A DNA stretch of 57,727 nucleotides from Candidatus Hydrogenedentota bacterium (lineage in GTDB: Bacteria > Hydrogenedentota > Hydrogenedentia > Hydrogenedentales > JAEUWI01): the NCBI GenBank assembly GCA_016182605.1, contig JACPGE010000032.1, positions 1 to 57,727 on the forward strand, given 5' to 3'. A program made the translations under genes and the position numbers. Shown here in pieces: positions 34,829 to 43,722 of this stretch (positions are counted from its first letter, which is position 1; each line of letters begins with the position of its first letter). The notes under the pieces are model-generated. The model had not been told where the DNA came from. It did no database searches and saw nothing but the letters and a program-made list of their open reading frames with translations.

Positions 34829-36544
34829 CTAGAACGAACGCAAGCCGCTCAACGAACCGGCCTGACTCTGCAGACTGGAGGACAGGGTTTCCAATTGGGT
34901 GAACTGCCGGCGCAGGCGCGCTTCGCGGGTGGCCAGGCGTTCGTCGAGCCGCTCGATTTGCGCACGCACGCTCTCTATTTGCTGGTCTATCGATCCGTTC
35001 GCCTTGGCACGACCGTTCAGGTAACCGCTGAAGCTCACGGCATCATCGAGAAAGGCAAACAGGGTGTCGGCCACGCCGTCTTTTGCCGTATTGGAAAAGA
35101 GGCCTTCCACGTTGCTCCGGTTGGTCCGGAGCGCTTCGCGCAGCACGTCCTCGTCCAGTTCCAACGTGGAACCGACCGTGGAATTGAAGTCTTTCCCGGT
35201 CGTAATTCCGATATCCACCAGACTCAGGAAGTCGTTCCCAACCCCGGCGATCTGCGAGAAAACGTTCGAGCGCAGAAAGCTCTCGATCGATCGGATGGAG
35301 CCGTCGCCCGCAAGCGCGCCGGTGCTGGAGGTTATGTCCCGCAACTCGGTCACGGTCTTGTTGAACTCGTCAATGAAGGCGCGCACATCCTCCACCACGG
35401 CATCGTCGTCGGAACTCACCCCCACCGTGCTGCTGCCCACGCTGAGCAGACGCAGCGTCACGCCGGACACCGCGTCGGATACGGTGTTGGTGTTCCTGGT
35501 CTGCACCGCGCCGCCATTTACGGTGAACTGCGCATCCGCGCCCGCGGTTTGCGTGGCCGCGCTCAAATTCGCCACTGAGATGAAATTGCTGGTGTCGCCC
35601 ACGGCTCCAAACTTGATGGTGGGGCTGCCCAGGGTCTTGGACGTGAACAAGAGGGTGTCCGTTGTCGCGTCGAGGCTCGCCGTGACCTTCGCGCCGGAGC
35701 TGTTGATGCGCTCCACGATGTCCGATATGGAATCCGTCGTGGGATCGATCGTGATGGAGACACCGTTGATGGAGAAGCTGCCCGCCGTTATGGCGCCTCC
35801 GGCATAATTGCCCGTGTTAATCACCGCCGCGGCATCCGTCGCGCCGAGGATGCGCGTGCTGGTCGCCTGGGTGGCGCCACCGCCGCCAGGCAACTGCGTG
35901 GCCCCGGTAACGCCGATCGCATCCAAAAAATTGCTCGTGTCGTCTTCGTCTTCGAAATTGATGAGGCTGGTGTCGCCCGGGGTCGTATTGGCAATCGTGA
36001 TCCGGTCGGTCAGCGAATCGTAGGTTGCCGTGACGCCCGCCGCGCTGCCGTTGATCTGGCCGAGGATTGTGTTAAGACTCTGTGTGGCGGGATCGACATT
36101 GAATTGCACGCCGTTGATGCTGAAGGTTCCCCCTTCAATGTCGTCCGTTATGCCGCTGGAATCCAGGTTGGCTGCGGGATCGATCGATGCCGAAAGTTTC
36201 GAACTGCTGGTTGCGCGCGTTGCCGTCGCCAATTGGGTCACGTTGATATCAAAGGCGCCCAGCACTGGATTCGGAGACGAGACTTCGCTCGTGAGCACCT
36301 CCGGTTTGCTGGAGGTGCTGGTATAAGCGTCAAACACGCCAAAAAGACGGAAGTCCTGCGCGCGGTTGCGCAGCCCTTGCAAGGCGGTACGAACGGCGGT
36401 GACGGCCGTCTTCTGCGCTTCCAAAGCCGTTATGCGATCCTCGAAGCGAATTACCGGTTGACGCTCAAGCGAAAGCAACTGCTGGATCAGCGCATTGCTG
36501 TCCAGGCCGGTAATAAGTCCGCCTGCGGATATGGAACCACTCAT
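34829..36544 (-). CDS. fliD: flagellar filament cap protein FliD
   Basis: A 571-residue protein. FliD_N at the start (GLITGLDSNALIQQLLSLER), two flagellin-hook IN motifs in the middle (GTFSINGVQFNVDPAT and GSFSINGVSITIDPTT) and FliD_C with a final coiled coil (about 515-565, IESVRAQIERLDERLATRE). FliD caps the growing filament and folds flagellin subunits. GGAG lies 9 bases before the ATG. Transcribed first in fliD-fliS from the sigma-28 promoter described at 36616. No other flagellar gene is in the window. Confidence 0.95.
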   Translation of the reverse strand: MSGSISAGGLITGLDSNALIQQLLSLERQPVIRFEDRITALEAQKTAVTAVRTALQGLRNRAQDFRLFGVFDAYTSTSSKPEVLTSEVSSPNPVLGAFDINVTQLATATRATSSSKLSASIDPAANLDSSGITDDIEGGTFSINGVQFNVDPATQSLNTILGQINGSAAGVTATYDSLTDRITIANTTPGDTSLINFEDEDDTSNFLDAIGVTGATQLPGGGGATQATSTRILGATDAAAVINTGNYAGGAITAGSFSINGVSITIDPTTDSISDIVERINSSGAKVTASLDATTDTLLFTSKTLGSPTIKFGAVGDTSNFISVANLSAATQTAGADAQFTVNGGAVQTRNTNTVSDAVSGVTLRLLSVGSSTVGVSSDDDAVVEDVRAFIDEFNKTVTELRDITSSTGALAGDGSIRSIESFLRSNVFSQIAGVGNDFLSLVDIGITTGKDFNSTVGSTLELDEDVLREALRTNRSNVEGLFSNTAKDGVADTLFAFLDDAVSFSGYLNGRAKANGSIDQQIESVRAQIERLDERLATREARLRRQFTQLETLSSSLQSQAGSLSGLRSF

Positions 36545-36615
36545 GCAAATTGCTCCACGGGGCCTTGACCGGCACGGGCAAACACTGCCCAATTCGGCCT
36601 TCACCTCTATCCTTC

Positions 36616-36642
36616 TTATCGGCAGGCCGCTGAAGATCTTTA
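36616..36642 (-). promoter_or_regulatory. sigma-28 (FliA) promoter of fliD-fliS
   Basis: Read leftward: TAAAGATC (36635-36642), exactly 11 bases, GCCGATAA (36616-36623). The known sigma-28 consensus is TAAAGTTT-N11-GCCGATAA; the -10 is a perfect 8 of 8 and the -35 6 of 8. Predicted start near 36609, about 65 bases before fliD. Confidence 0.85.
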
Positions 36643-36766
36643 ATTGGCCCATCACTCGTCCGCTATCTGGGGCCCTGCCACACCCTGTAAGCACTTATTC
36701 GATTATACTTTACCACATTTTTGGGCGCATTGAGAGGCTATGCGGGCGGCAGTGGATCAAGCACTC

Positions 36767-36795
36767 TTGCATATATTCGCAATTTCGAATATACT
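36767..36795 (+). promoter_or_regulatory. arsR-type promoter with operator between -35 and -10
   Basis: TTGCAT (36767-36772), 17-base spacer, TATACT (36790-36795, 5 of 6). The spacer is covered by the palindrome TATATTCG-N6-CGAATATA (36772-36793), which contains ATTC-N8-GAAT (36775-36790), the pattern of BigR/SqrR-type operators. Predicted start falls on or next to the ATG at 36802, suggesting a leaderless transcript; no ribosome binding site precedes the ATG. Confidence 0.65.
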
Positions 36796-36801
36796 TCCAC
36801 C

Positions 36802-37155
36802 ATGCCAAGCACTGCCATGCGCAACTTCAAAGCCGGGATCTTCCAGGCGCTCGCCCACCCGACGCGCGTCGCGATTGCCGAAATCCTCAGTGGCGGAGAG
36901 TGTTCTGCGGGCGCCATTCTGGAACAACTGGATCTGGAGCAAGCGAATGTATCGCAACATCTAAGTGTGCTGCGGGCCAAGGGCCTGGTGAGCAGCCGCA
37001 AGGAAGGCAACCAGGTCTTCTATTCCTTGAAGCATCCGCTGGTGGCGGAAGTGCTGGAAGTCAGCCGCCTCTACTTTTTGCAGCACCTTGCGGAGGCGAC
37101 AGAAATGTTGCAGGCCATCACGGAAGAAGAATTGCATCGTATCGAACCTGAATAG
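36802..37155 (+). CDS. ArsR/SmtB-family transcriptional repressor
   Basis: A 117-residue winged-helix protein: LAHPTRVAIAEILSGGECSAG (helix 1-3), recognition helix QANVSQHLSVLRAKGLVSSRKEG and wing NQVFYSLKH. Only one cysteine is present (Cys34), at the ELCVCDL position of metal sensors, so neither a two-Cys metal site nor an intramolecular persulfide bridge is possible; the inducer is open. The next gene, 64 bases downstream, starts the Ehr-like operon, so the repressor probably controls it along with itself. Confidence 0.88.
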   Translation: MPSTAMRNFKAGIFQALAHPTRVAIAEILSGGECSAGAILEQLDLEQANVSQHLSVLRAKGLVSSRKEGNQVFYSLKHPLVAEVLEVSRLYFLQHLAEATEMLQAITEEELHRIEPE

Positions 37156-37219
37156 TGGATGAACCCCGGCGGCGGCGCACCCGGGATGAAGTATCCCCTC
37201 GCGGGGACGGGATGAGATC

Positions 37220-39202
37220 TTGTCGCTTCAACTTCTTTTAGCTTCGGTGGTTTTCTCGGCGGTGAGCGGAATGGCGCCGCTGCTCTTGCGCACCCGCTTG
37301 CGCGCCGGACATGCGATCTCGGTGGTGCTGACCCTGATCGCATCCCTTTTGGGGGCGGGTGGCGCACTGTTGGCCCTGAGCGGCGCCGCTGCGGAGCGGC
37401 TGGAGATCGTTTGGAACTGGCCAGGGGGCGCCCTTTCCCTTCAGGCAGATGGTCTGGCCGGAGTCTTCCTCTTGTCCATTCATCTCATCGCAGGACTGAC
37501 CGCAGTATATGGCCTGGAATACTGGCCCTTGCGGCACTATCCCGGGCACGGCCGCAAGCTGCTCTTCTTTTCGGGACTGATGACCGGGGCGATGACGCTC
37601 ATCGTATTGGCGGGCAACGGAATGCTGTTGCTGGTGGCCTGGGAAGTCATGGCCATCTCCGGCTATTTCCTGGTCACGGCGGAGAGCGACAAGGCTGGTG
37701 TGCCGGAGGCCGGCTGGAATTACTTCATCGCTTCCCACGCGAGCGGATTGCTGCTGCTGGCCTTCATGGCGGTGCTGGGCCACGCGACAGGAAGCTACAA
37801 TTTCAGCGACGGGGCGGCCACCGGCGTGGATGGGCCCACGGCCAACCTGTTGTTTATCCTCGCGCTGGCGGGCTTTGGCATTAAGGCCGGGATATTTCCG
37901 TTCCACGTGTGGCTTCCCGCCGCGCATGCAAACGCCCCCAGCCATGTATCCGCGCTCTTCTCCGGCGTCGTCATCAAGATGGGCATTTACGGACTCGTAC
38001 GCGCGTTGTGGATTCTTCCCGCCCCTCCCGCTTGGTGGGGGGCGGCGCTGCTCTTGCTGGGCGGCGTTACGGCCGTCTACGGGATGGCATTTGCCGTGAA
38101 CCAGCAAGACATCAAACGGCTGCTTGCGTACAGCAGCGTGGAGAACATGGGTATTGTGCTCATGGCCATCGGTGTGGCCACGCTGGGCAAGACCGCGAAT
38201 GAACCGCTTTGGATCGCTCTGGGCCTGTGCGCCGCGCTGCTTCACGTGTGGAACCACAGCCTTTTCAAGCCGGCGCTCTTTCTGGGCGCGGGGGCCGTGC
38301 TGCATGCGGCCGGCACCCGGGAAATGGAGCGGCTGGGCGGGCTGGCGAAATCCATGCCCTGGACCGCGCGGGTGGTGCTGGTGGGGGCCGTGGCCATCTG
38401 CGGGTTGCCGCCGCTGAACGGCTTCGTGAGCGAGCTGCTGCTCTATGTGGGGCTGTTTCACGTGCAAGGAGCCGCCACGCTGAGCGCCTGGCCCGCGGGC
38501 GCCTTCGCGATCGGCGCGCTGAGCCTTACCGGCGGCCTTGCGCTGCTGTGTTTCACGAAACTCTATGGCGTGGTTTTTTCGGGCGTGCCCCGGCAAGTCC
38601 TGGATTCGACGCCTCGCGATCCGGGCTGGCGGATGCGGGCGCCCATGCTTCTGCTTGCGGCAGCCTGTGTCCTGTTGGGTCTGGCTGCGCCGTGGCTGCT
38701 GCCCGCGCTGGGCAGTGTCGCCGGCGCCTGGGCGCCCGGACTCGACGTGCGCCTCGCGCTCGAGGGCGCGATGGAAACGGCCCGGGGCGCCAGTGTGGCG
38801 GCTGGGTTGCTGTTGGGCAGTGTGGCCGCGCTTTGGGGAGCCCTGCGCTGGCGTGCGCGGGGCGCGTTGGGCAGGACGATGCCCACCTGGGGCTGCGGCT
38901 ATACGGCGGGCACACCTCGCATCCAGTACACCGCAAGTTCTTTCGCGCAGATCCTGGCCGCACAATTTGAATGGCTGCTGCACCCCATCACGCGCACACC
39001 ACGTGTCGATCATCTCTTTCCAGGACCGGCATCCTTCTCGCAAAACACGCCCGACCTTATCCTGGAACGGGCTCTCGAACCGGGTGCGCGCAGGATTGCG
39101 GAACAGATGATCCGGCTCCGCTTTCTTCAGCATGGCCGCGTTCAGTTTTACGTGTTGTACCTGGCCGTGGCGCTCATTCTATTCCTGGTCTTGTCGCAAT
39201 GA
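37220..39202 (+). CDS. hydrogenase-4 component B-like antiporter subunit (HyfB/NuoL-M type) of an Ehr-like complex
   Basis: A 660-residue protein with about 16 transmembrane helices and the proton-antiporter core of complex I: LLLVAWEVMAISGYF (Glu142) and GFGIKAGIFPFHVWLPAAH (Lys222), followed by QQDIKRLLAYSSVENMG. The C-terminal domain (GCGYTAGTPRIQYTASSF) is the HyfB/HycC extension. It should move protons or sodium ions across the membrane. Start is TTG at 37220, which keeps the first helix; an ATG alternative would cut it. Its stop overlaps the start of the next gene (ATGA). Confidence 0.88.
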   Translation: MSLQLLLASVVFSAVSGMAPLLLRTRLRAGHAISVVLTLIASLLGAGGALLALSGAAAERLEIVWNWPGGALSLQADGLAGVFLLSIHLIAGLTAVYGLEYWPLRHYPGHGRKLLFFSGLMTGAMTLIVLAGNGMLLLVAWEVMAISGYFLVTAESDKAGVPEAGWNYFIASHASGLLLLAFMAVLGHATGSYNFSDGAATGVDGPTANLLFILALAGFGIKAGIFPFHVWLPAAHANAPSHVSALFSGVVIKMGIYGLVRALWILPAPPAWWGAALLLLGGVTAVYGMAFAVNQQDIKRLLAYSSVENMGIVLMAIGVATLGKTANEPLWIALGLCAALLHVWNHSLFKPALFLGAGAVLHAAGTREMERLGGLAKSMPWTARVVLVGAVAICGLPPLNGFVSELLLYVGLFHVQGAATLSAWPAGAFAIGALSLTGGLALLCFTKLYGVVFSGVPRQVLDSTPRDPGWRMRAPMLLLAAACVLLGLAAPWLLPALGSVAGAWAPGLDVRLALEGAMETARGASVAAGLLLGSVAALWGALRWRARGALGRTMPTWGCGYTAGTPRIQYTASSFAQILAAQFEWLLHPITRTPRVDHLFPGPASFSQNTPDLILERALEPGARRIAEQMIRLRFLQHGRVQFYVLYLAVALILFLVLSQ

Positions 39203-40110
39203 CGGCGGCACTCCTGCATAGCCTCTTCCACGTAGCCGCATTCTGCATGCTGCCGCCCCTCTTTCTCGGCGCGATCAACAAGACCAAGGCCTTGATCGCG
39301 GGCAGACGCGGGCCGGCACTGCTCCAGGTCTACTTCGACCTCTTCAAGCTCCTCCGCAAGGACATGGTGCTGAGTGAAACTACCACGGGGGTCTTTCTCG
39401 CCGGGCCCGTGGTGGCCGTGGTCACGGCAATCGGCGCGGGGCTCCTCACTCCCGTCGCCGGGCACGGCGCGCCTTTGGTCTTTGCGGGAGACTTCGTGCT
39501 CTTCTGTTACCTGCTGGCCTTGGGCCGCTTCTTCACCATCAGCGCCGCGCTGGATACCGGATCGCCCTTTGAGGGCATGGGCGCCGCGCGCGAAGCCGCC
39601 TATTCCTGCCTGGCGGAACCAGCCCTGTTCGTCGGTCTTGCCGCGCTGTCGCATGTGTCGGGTTCCATGACCCTGAGCGGCATTGTGGAAGGCACGGACA
39701 TTGCCCCCATTTCGGTAATCGCGCTCGTGGCGGCCGCCTGGTTTCTCGTGCTGCTGGCCGAGAACTCCCGCATTCCCTTCGATGATCCCAACACGCACCT
39801 GGAACTCACGATGATTCACGAGGTGATGGTGCTCGACCACAGTGGCCCGGCCTTCGGTCTCGTGCTCTATGGCGCCGCGCTGAAACTGTTCGTCATGAGT
39901 GCCCTGCTGAGCGCGGTGGCGTTGCCCTTCGGCGCGCTGCATCCGCTGCCCGGTTGGGCCGTGTTTCTGTGCGCCATGCTTGCCATGGCCGTCATCATCG
40001 GCGCGGTCGAGTCGGGCATGGCCCGTCTGCGCCTGAATGTGGCGCCCAAACTGCTCTTCTGCGCCAGTCTCTTGTCGGCCTTTGCGCTCGTATTGCTGGC
40101 GCGCGCATGA
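39199..40110 (+). CDS. hydrogenase-4 component C-like subunit (HyfC/NuoH type)
   Basis: A 303-residue membrane protein of the NuoH/HycD family. It has GRRGPALLQVYFDLFKLLRKD at the first cytoplasmic loop, SPFEGMGAAREA, and LLAENSRIPFDDPNTHLELTM, the Glu/Asp-rich loop that contacts the large subunit at the membrane junction. NuoH-type subunits couple redox chemistry to ion movement. ATG overlaps the stop of the HyfB-like gene by 4 bases, implying translational coupling. Confidence 0.9.
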   Translation: MTAALLHSLFHVAAFCMLPPLFLGAINKTKALIAGRRGPALLQVYFDLFKLLRKDMVLSETTTGVFLAGPVVAVVTAIGAGLLTPVAGHGAPLVFAGDFVLFCYLLALGRFFTISAALDTGSPFEGMGAAREAAYSCLAEPALFVGLAALSHVSGSMTLSGIVEGTDIAPISVIALVAAAWFLVLLAENSRIPFDDPNTHLELTMIHEVMVLDHSGPAFGLVLYGAALKLFVMSALLSAVALPFGALHPLPGWAVFLCAMLAMAVIIGAVESGMARLRLNVAPKLLFCASLLSAFALVLLARA

Positions 40111-40120
40111 GGAGGCACGC

Positions 40121-40753
40121 ATGGTAAAGTTGCTGCTCATCCTGATGGTCTTTCTCAACTTCTACGCCCTCGGCACCAGCCGCATGCGCGCCTTTATACA
40201 AGTTTGCGGCATGCAGGGCCTGCTGCTCGGCATGCTAACTTTCAGCATCCACGATCATTTCGTGTGGCGCCATGCCGCCGTCGCCCTGCTCACCCTGGTC
40301 ATCAAGGGCATCATCATACCTGCCATGCTCTTCCGCGCCATCCGGGAAGTGCGCATCCGCCGCGAGGTGGAACCCATCCTTGGCTTCGTGCCCTCCCTCC
40401 TGCTTGGGGGCATCGGAACGGCCCTCTCCATGATCTACGCGGAGCGCCTGCCGCTGGTGAATCCGCTCTCGGACACACTGGTGGTCGCGACCTCTTTCTC
40501 CACCATTCTCACGGGCTTCATCCTCATCGTTACCCGCCAGAAAGCCATCTCCCAGGTTGTGGGCTACCTCATCCTGGAGAACGGCATCTTTGTCTTCGGC
40601 CTCCTACTCATGCAGTCCACTCCGTTCCTGGTCGAACTCGGCGTGTTGCTGGACGTCTTCGTGGGCGTCTTCATCATGGGCATCATCATCAACTACATTC
40701 AGCGCACCTTCTCCTCGATTGACACCACCCATCTGGAAACCCTGAAAGAATAA
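40121..40753 (+). CDS. hydrogenase-4 component E-like membrane subunit (HyfE)
   Basis: A 210-residue protein with six to seven helices. The latter half (QKAISQVVGYLILENGIFVFGLLL, here GYLILENGIFVF, and ELGVLLDVFVGVFIMGI) is the NuoK-like part that HyfE proteins carry, with the membrane Glu in LENG. GGAGG (40111-40115) is 5 bases before the ATG. It completes the small membrane subunits of the complex. Confidence 0.88.
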   Translation: MVKLLLILMVFLNFYALGTSRMRAFIQVCGMQGLLLGMLTFSIHDHFVWRHAAVALLTLVIKGIIIPAMLFRAIREVRIRREVEPILGFVPSLLLGGIGTALSMIYAERLPLVNPLSDTLVVATSFSTILTGFILIVTRQKAISQVVGYLILENGIFVFGLLLMQSTPFLVELGVLLDVFVGVFIMGIIINYIQRTFSSIDTTHLETLKE

Positions 40754-40755
40754 CC

Positions 40756-42183
40756 TTGCTTCCTCTTGTCCTCATTGCCATTCCACTCGCGGGCGCGGCC
40801 GCCGCGTACCTGGTTTCGTCGAACCGGGTGCGCCCCGCGCTCTTGCCGCTGGTCACCTTTGCCCATCTCGCGGCAACCCTCTACGCACTGAGCCTGCCCA
40901 ATCCCGCCGTGGCCGAAGGATGGCTCACGCTCGACCCGCTCGGACGGGTTATCCTGCTCACGGTCAGCCTTTTGTTCTCCGGGTGTTCCCTTTATGCGTT
41001 CCCCTATCTCATTCTTCATGTCACCCGCTCCAACCGCATTCTCTGTGCCTGCCTCTTGAGCATGCTTGCCGCCATGTCCGCCGTGGCGCATGCGCAACAC
41101 GTGGGCTTCCTCTGGGTCTCCATGGAGGCCACCGCGCTCGCGGGCGCGCCGCTCATCTATTTCCGGCGCACGCCGCAGGCTATCGAGGCGATGTGGAAGT
41201 ACCTGCTGCTCTCCTCCATCGGGATTGCGCTGGGACTGCTCGGATCGTTCTTTCTCGCCTACGCCGCGATGGCGGGCGGACAGGAAGCCTCGCTCTTCTT
41301 TCCCGATCTCATCGCGAACGCGCCGGGCTTCTCGCAGCCCTGGCTGCGCGCCGCGTTCGTCGTGCTGCTCATTGGCTACGGAACCAAGATGGGGCTCGCG
41401 CCCATGCACACCTGGAAACCGGACGCCTACGGTGAAGCGCCCGGCATCGTCGGCGCGGTGCTTGCCGGCGGCTTGACCAGTTGCGCCTTTCTTGCCATTG
41501 TCCGCTTCACCATGATCATGAACGCCGCGGATCAGGGCGCCATCGCGAGCAGGTTTCTGCTCATCCTCGGTCTCATGTCCATGGCCGTCGCCGCCGCGTT
41601 CCTGACCCGGCAGCAGGACATCAAGCGCATGCTCGCCTACTCCAGCATCGAGCACATGGGCCTGCTCGTTATCGGCCTCGCCATGGGCGGCGCGGGGATC
41701 TATGGCGCCATGCTCCACGTGTTGAACAACGCCCTCACCAAGGGGCTGCTCTTTCTCGCCGCGGGCAACCTGCACCGCTCCTTTGGGAGCAAGTCCATCA
41801 ATGAAGTGCGGGGCGCGTTCCGGCGCGCGCCACGTTCCGCGGTGCTCTTTTTCGTGGGCTTTCTCGCCATTGTGGGGTCGCCGCCCTTCGGCCCTTTCCT
41901 CAGTCTCTTCTCCATTCTTCAGGGCATCTTCGCCACGCACCATTTCGCCATCGGCGCGTGCGTCGTGCTCCTGCTCTGGACCATCTTCATCAGCATGGGC
42001 CACACGGTCCTGCGCGTGCTTCAGGGGGGCGCGGCATCGGCGCCGGCCGTTGACGAACGCAACGCGCTGATCACTCCCGTGGCCCTGTTGGCCATTGTGG
42101 TGCTTTTGCTCGGCGTGTGGCTGCCCGAACCCCTGTCGCGCCTGATTCACGAGGCCGCGGCCTTTGTCGAGGGCAGATCATGA
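40756..42183 (+). CDS. hydrogenase-4 component F-like antiporter subunit (HyfF/NuoN type)
   Basis: A 475-residue protein with about 14 helices. Antiporter motifs: WVSMEATALAGAPLIY, GYGTKMGLAPMHTWKPDAYGEAP (Lys211) and RQQDIKRMLAYSSIEHMG. HyfF pairs with HyfB in group 4 hydrogenase-like complexes to give a second ion channel. It starts with TTG 2 bases after the HyfE stop and ends in an ATGA overlap with the next gene. Confidence 0.88.
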   Translation: MLPLVLIAIPLAGAAAAYLVSSNRVRPALLPLVTFAHLAATLYALSLPNPAVAEGWLTLDPLGRVILLTVSLLFSGCSLYAFPYLILHVTRSNRILCACLLSMLAAMSAVAHAQHVGFLWVSMEATALAGAPLIYFRRTPQAIEAMWKYLLLSSIGIALGLLGSFFLAYAAMAGGQEASLFFPDLIANAPGFSQPWLRAAFVVLLIGYGTKMGLAPMHTWKPDAYGEAPGIVGAVLAGGLTSCAFLAIVRFTMIMNAADQGAIASRFLLILGLMSMAVAAAFLTRQQDIKRMLAYSSIEHMGLLVIGLAMGGAGIYGAMLHVLNNALTKGLLFLAAGNLHRSFGSKSINEVRGAFRRAPRSAVLFFVGFLAIVGSPPFGPFLSLFSILQGIFATHHFAIGACVVLLLWTIFISMGHTVLRVLQGGAASAPAVDERNALITPVALLAIVVLLLGVWLPEPLSRLIHEAAAFVEGRS

Positions 42184-43703
42184 ACACGGAGAATTCTCCA
42201 CTCAAAACGACTCGAAGCGGCGTGGCGCTTCCCCTGCGTGAGGTGCCCGTGCTGCCTCTGGAGGCGTTGCACAATGCCGTTGCAGATGGGGTGAAATCGC
42301 AGTGGCGCGTTTCTAGCCTCTTCGCCTTTCGCCGTGACGGCGAGGATGCGGCCCACATGATGGCCGTGCTCGCCGACGACGCAGCCTCGCTGCTGCGCGT
42401 AGGCATGGCGCGTATCGAAGACACCCGCTATCCCTCCCTGAGCAACCGCTGCCCTCAGGTTCATCTTTTCGAGCGGGAGATGCACGAACAGTTCGGGCTT
42501 GTGCCGGAAGGGCACCCCTGGCTGAAGCCGGTGCGTTACGCGCGCCCCTTCCCGGGCCGGGAGCCGCGCGCGCAGAATGCCCCGCGGATCGGCGCCGCCG
42601 ACTTCTACCATGTGACCGGCGACAGTGTGCACGAGGTGGCCGTGGGGCCCGTTCATGCGGGCGTGATCGAGCCGGGGCACTTTCGCTTTCAATGCCACGG
42701 CGAGCAGGTCTTTCACCTGGAGATCATGCTGGGCTACCAGCATCGCGGTGTCGAGGAAGCGCTGCCTGGCGGACCGCACAAACGCAGCCTGAGCCACATG
42801 GAGACGCTTGCGGGAGACAGCTCTATTGCCCACGGCTGGGCCTACTGCATGAATCTGGAGGGGCTTGCGGGAACGGACGTTCCGATGCAGGCCCAGACAC
42901 TTCGCGGTGTTGCCCTGGAATTGGAACGCCTTGCGAATCACACGGGCGATCTCGGCGCGCTCGCGGGCGACGTGGGCTACTTGCCGACCATGTCCTTTTG
43001 CGGCCGTATTCGCGGCGATTTTCTGAATCTTAGCGCGGCGATCTGTGGAAACCGCTTCGGGCGCGGGCTGCTGTGCCCTGGCGGGGTGCGCAGTATGCCC
43101 AATGAAGAAGAGACCGCCCAGATGATCGAGCGCCTTGGCGCGGCGGAACGCGATGTGCGCGAAGCCGTCAACCTGATATGGAGCACCCCGACCGTGCTTG
43201 GACGCTTCGAGAACACCGGCACGGTTCCCAGAAAACTGTGCGTGGAACTGGGCCTTGTGGGACCTGCGGCGCGGGCCTGCGGCGTGGAAGCCGACGTGCG
43301 CGTGAACCACCCCTGTGGTTTGTATGAGCGCGCCCCCATCCGCCTGCGCACCGCGCATTACGGCGATGTGAACAGCCGCGCGAGCGTGCGCTGGCACGAG
43401 ATGGAGGAATCCCTGGCATTCGTGCGGGAACACCTGGACACGATTCCTTCGGGCCCCATCCGGCAACCGCTGGGCGCGTTGGCGCCGGACCATGTCGTGG
43501 CCACACTGGTCGAAGGGTGGCGTGGTGAAGTCTGCCACGTGGCCCTCACCGGCAGCGACGGGCGCTTCCTGCGCTACAAAATCACCGACCCGAGTTTTCA
43601 CAATTGGATGGGACTCGCCGTGGCCTTGCGGGGCCAGGAAATCTCCGACTTTCCACTCTGCAACAAGAGCTTCAATCTTTCGTACTGCGGCTTCGACCTG
43701 TGA
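42180..43703 (+). CDS. HyfG/HycE-like large subunit lacking NiFe-binding cysteines (Ehr type)
   Basis: A 507-residue fusion of a NuoC-like domain (about 1-135, LFEREMHEQFGLVPEGHPWLK) and a NuoD-like domain (RFQCHGEQVFHLEIMLGYQHRG). In true group 4 hydrogenases the NuoD part has ER-CGICG-x-AH and a C-terminal DPCxxC; here the first is ETLAGDSSIAH, putting Ala211 and Ser214 at the ligand positions, and the C-terminus is DFPLCNKSFNLSYCGFDL (C494 and C503, spaced C-x8-C), so no NiFe site can form. Known Ehr complexes show this loss; their substrate is unknown. It overlaps the upstream stop by 4 bases. Confidence 0.87.
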   Translation: MNTENSPLKTTRSGVALPLREVPVLPLEALHNAVADGVKSQWRVSSLFAFRRDGEDAAHMMAVLADDAASLLRVGMARIEDTRYPSLSNRCPQVHLFEREMHEQFGLVPEGHPWLKPVRYARPFPGREPRAQNAPRIGAADFYHVTGDSVHEVAVGPVHAGVIEPGHFRFQCHGEQVFHLEIMLGYQHRGVEEALPGGPHKRSLSHMETLAGDSSIAHGWAYCMNLEGLAGTDVPMQAQTLRGVALELERLANHTGDLGALAGDVGYLPTMSFCGRIRGDFLNLSAAICGNRFGRGLLCPGGVRSMPNEEETAQMIERLGAAERDVREAVNLIWSTPTVLGRFENTGTVPRKLCVELGLVGPAARACGVEADVRVNHPCGLYERAPIRLRTAHYGDVNSRASVRWHEMEESLAFVREHLDTIPSGPIRQPLGALAPDHVVATLVEGWRGEVCHVALTGSDGRFLRYKITDPSFHNWMGLAVALRGQEISDFPLCNKSFNLSYCGFDL

Positions 43704-43722
43704 ACGGCGAGAGGAGCGAACC

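Noticed and set aside
37238..39133. Long leftward open frames under the Ehr-like genes, also at 40699-42150 and 42147-43724
   Set aside because: High GC keeps the opposite strand open; composition is dominated by Arg, Gln, His and Gly, with no motif or start signal.
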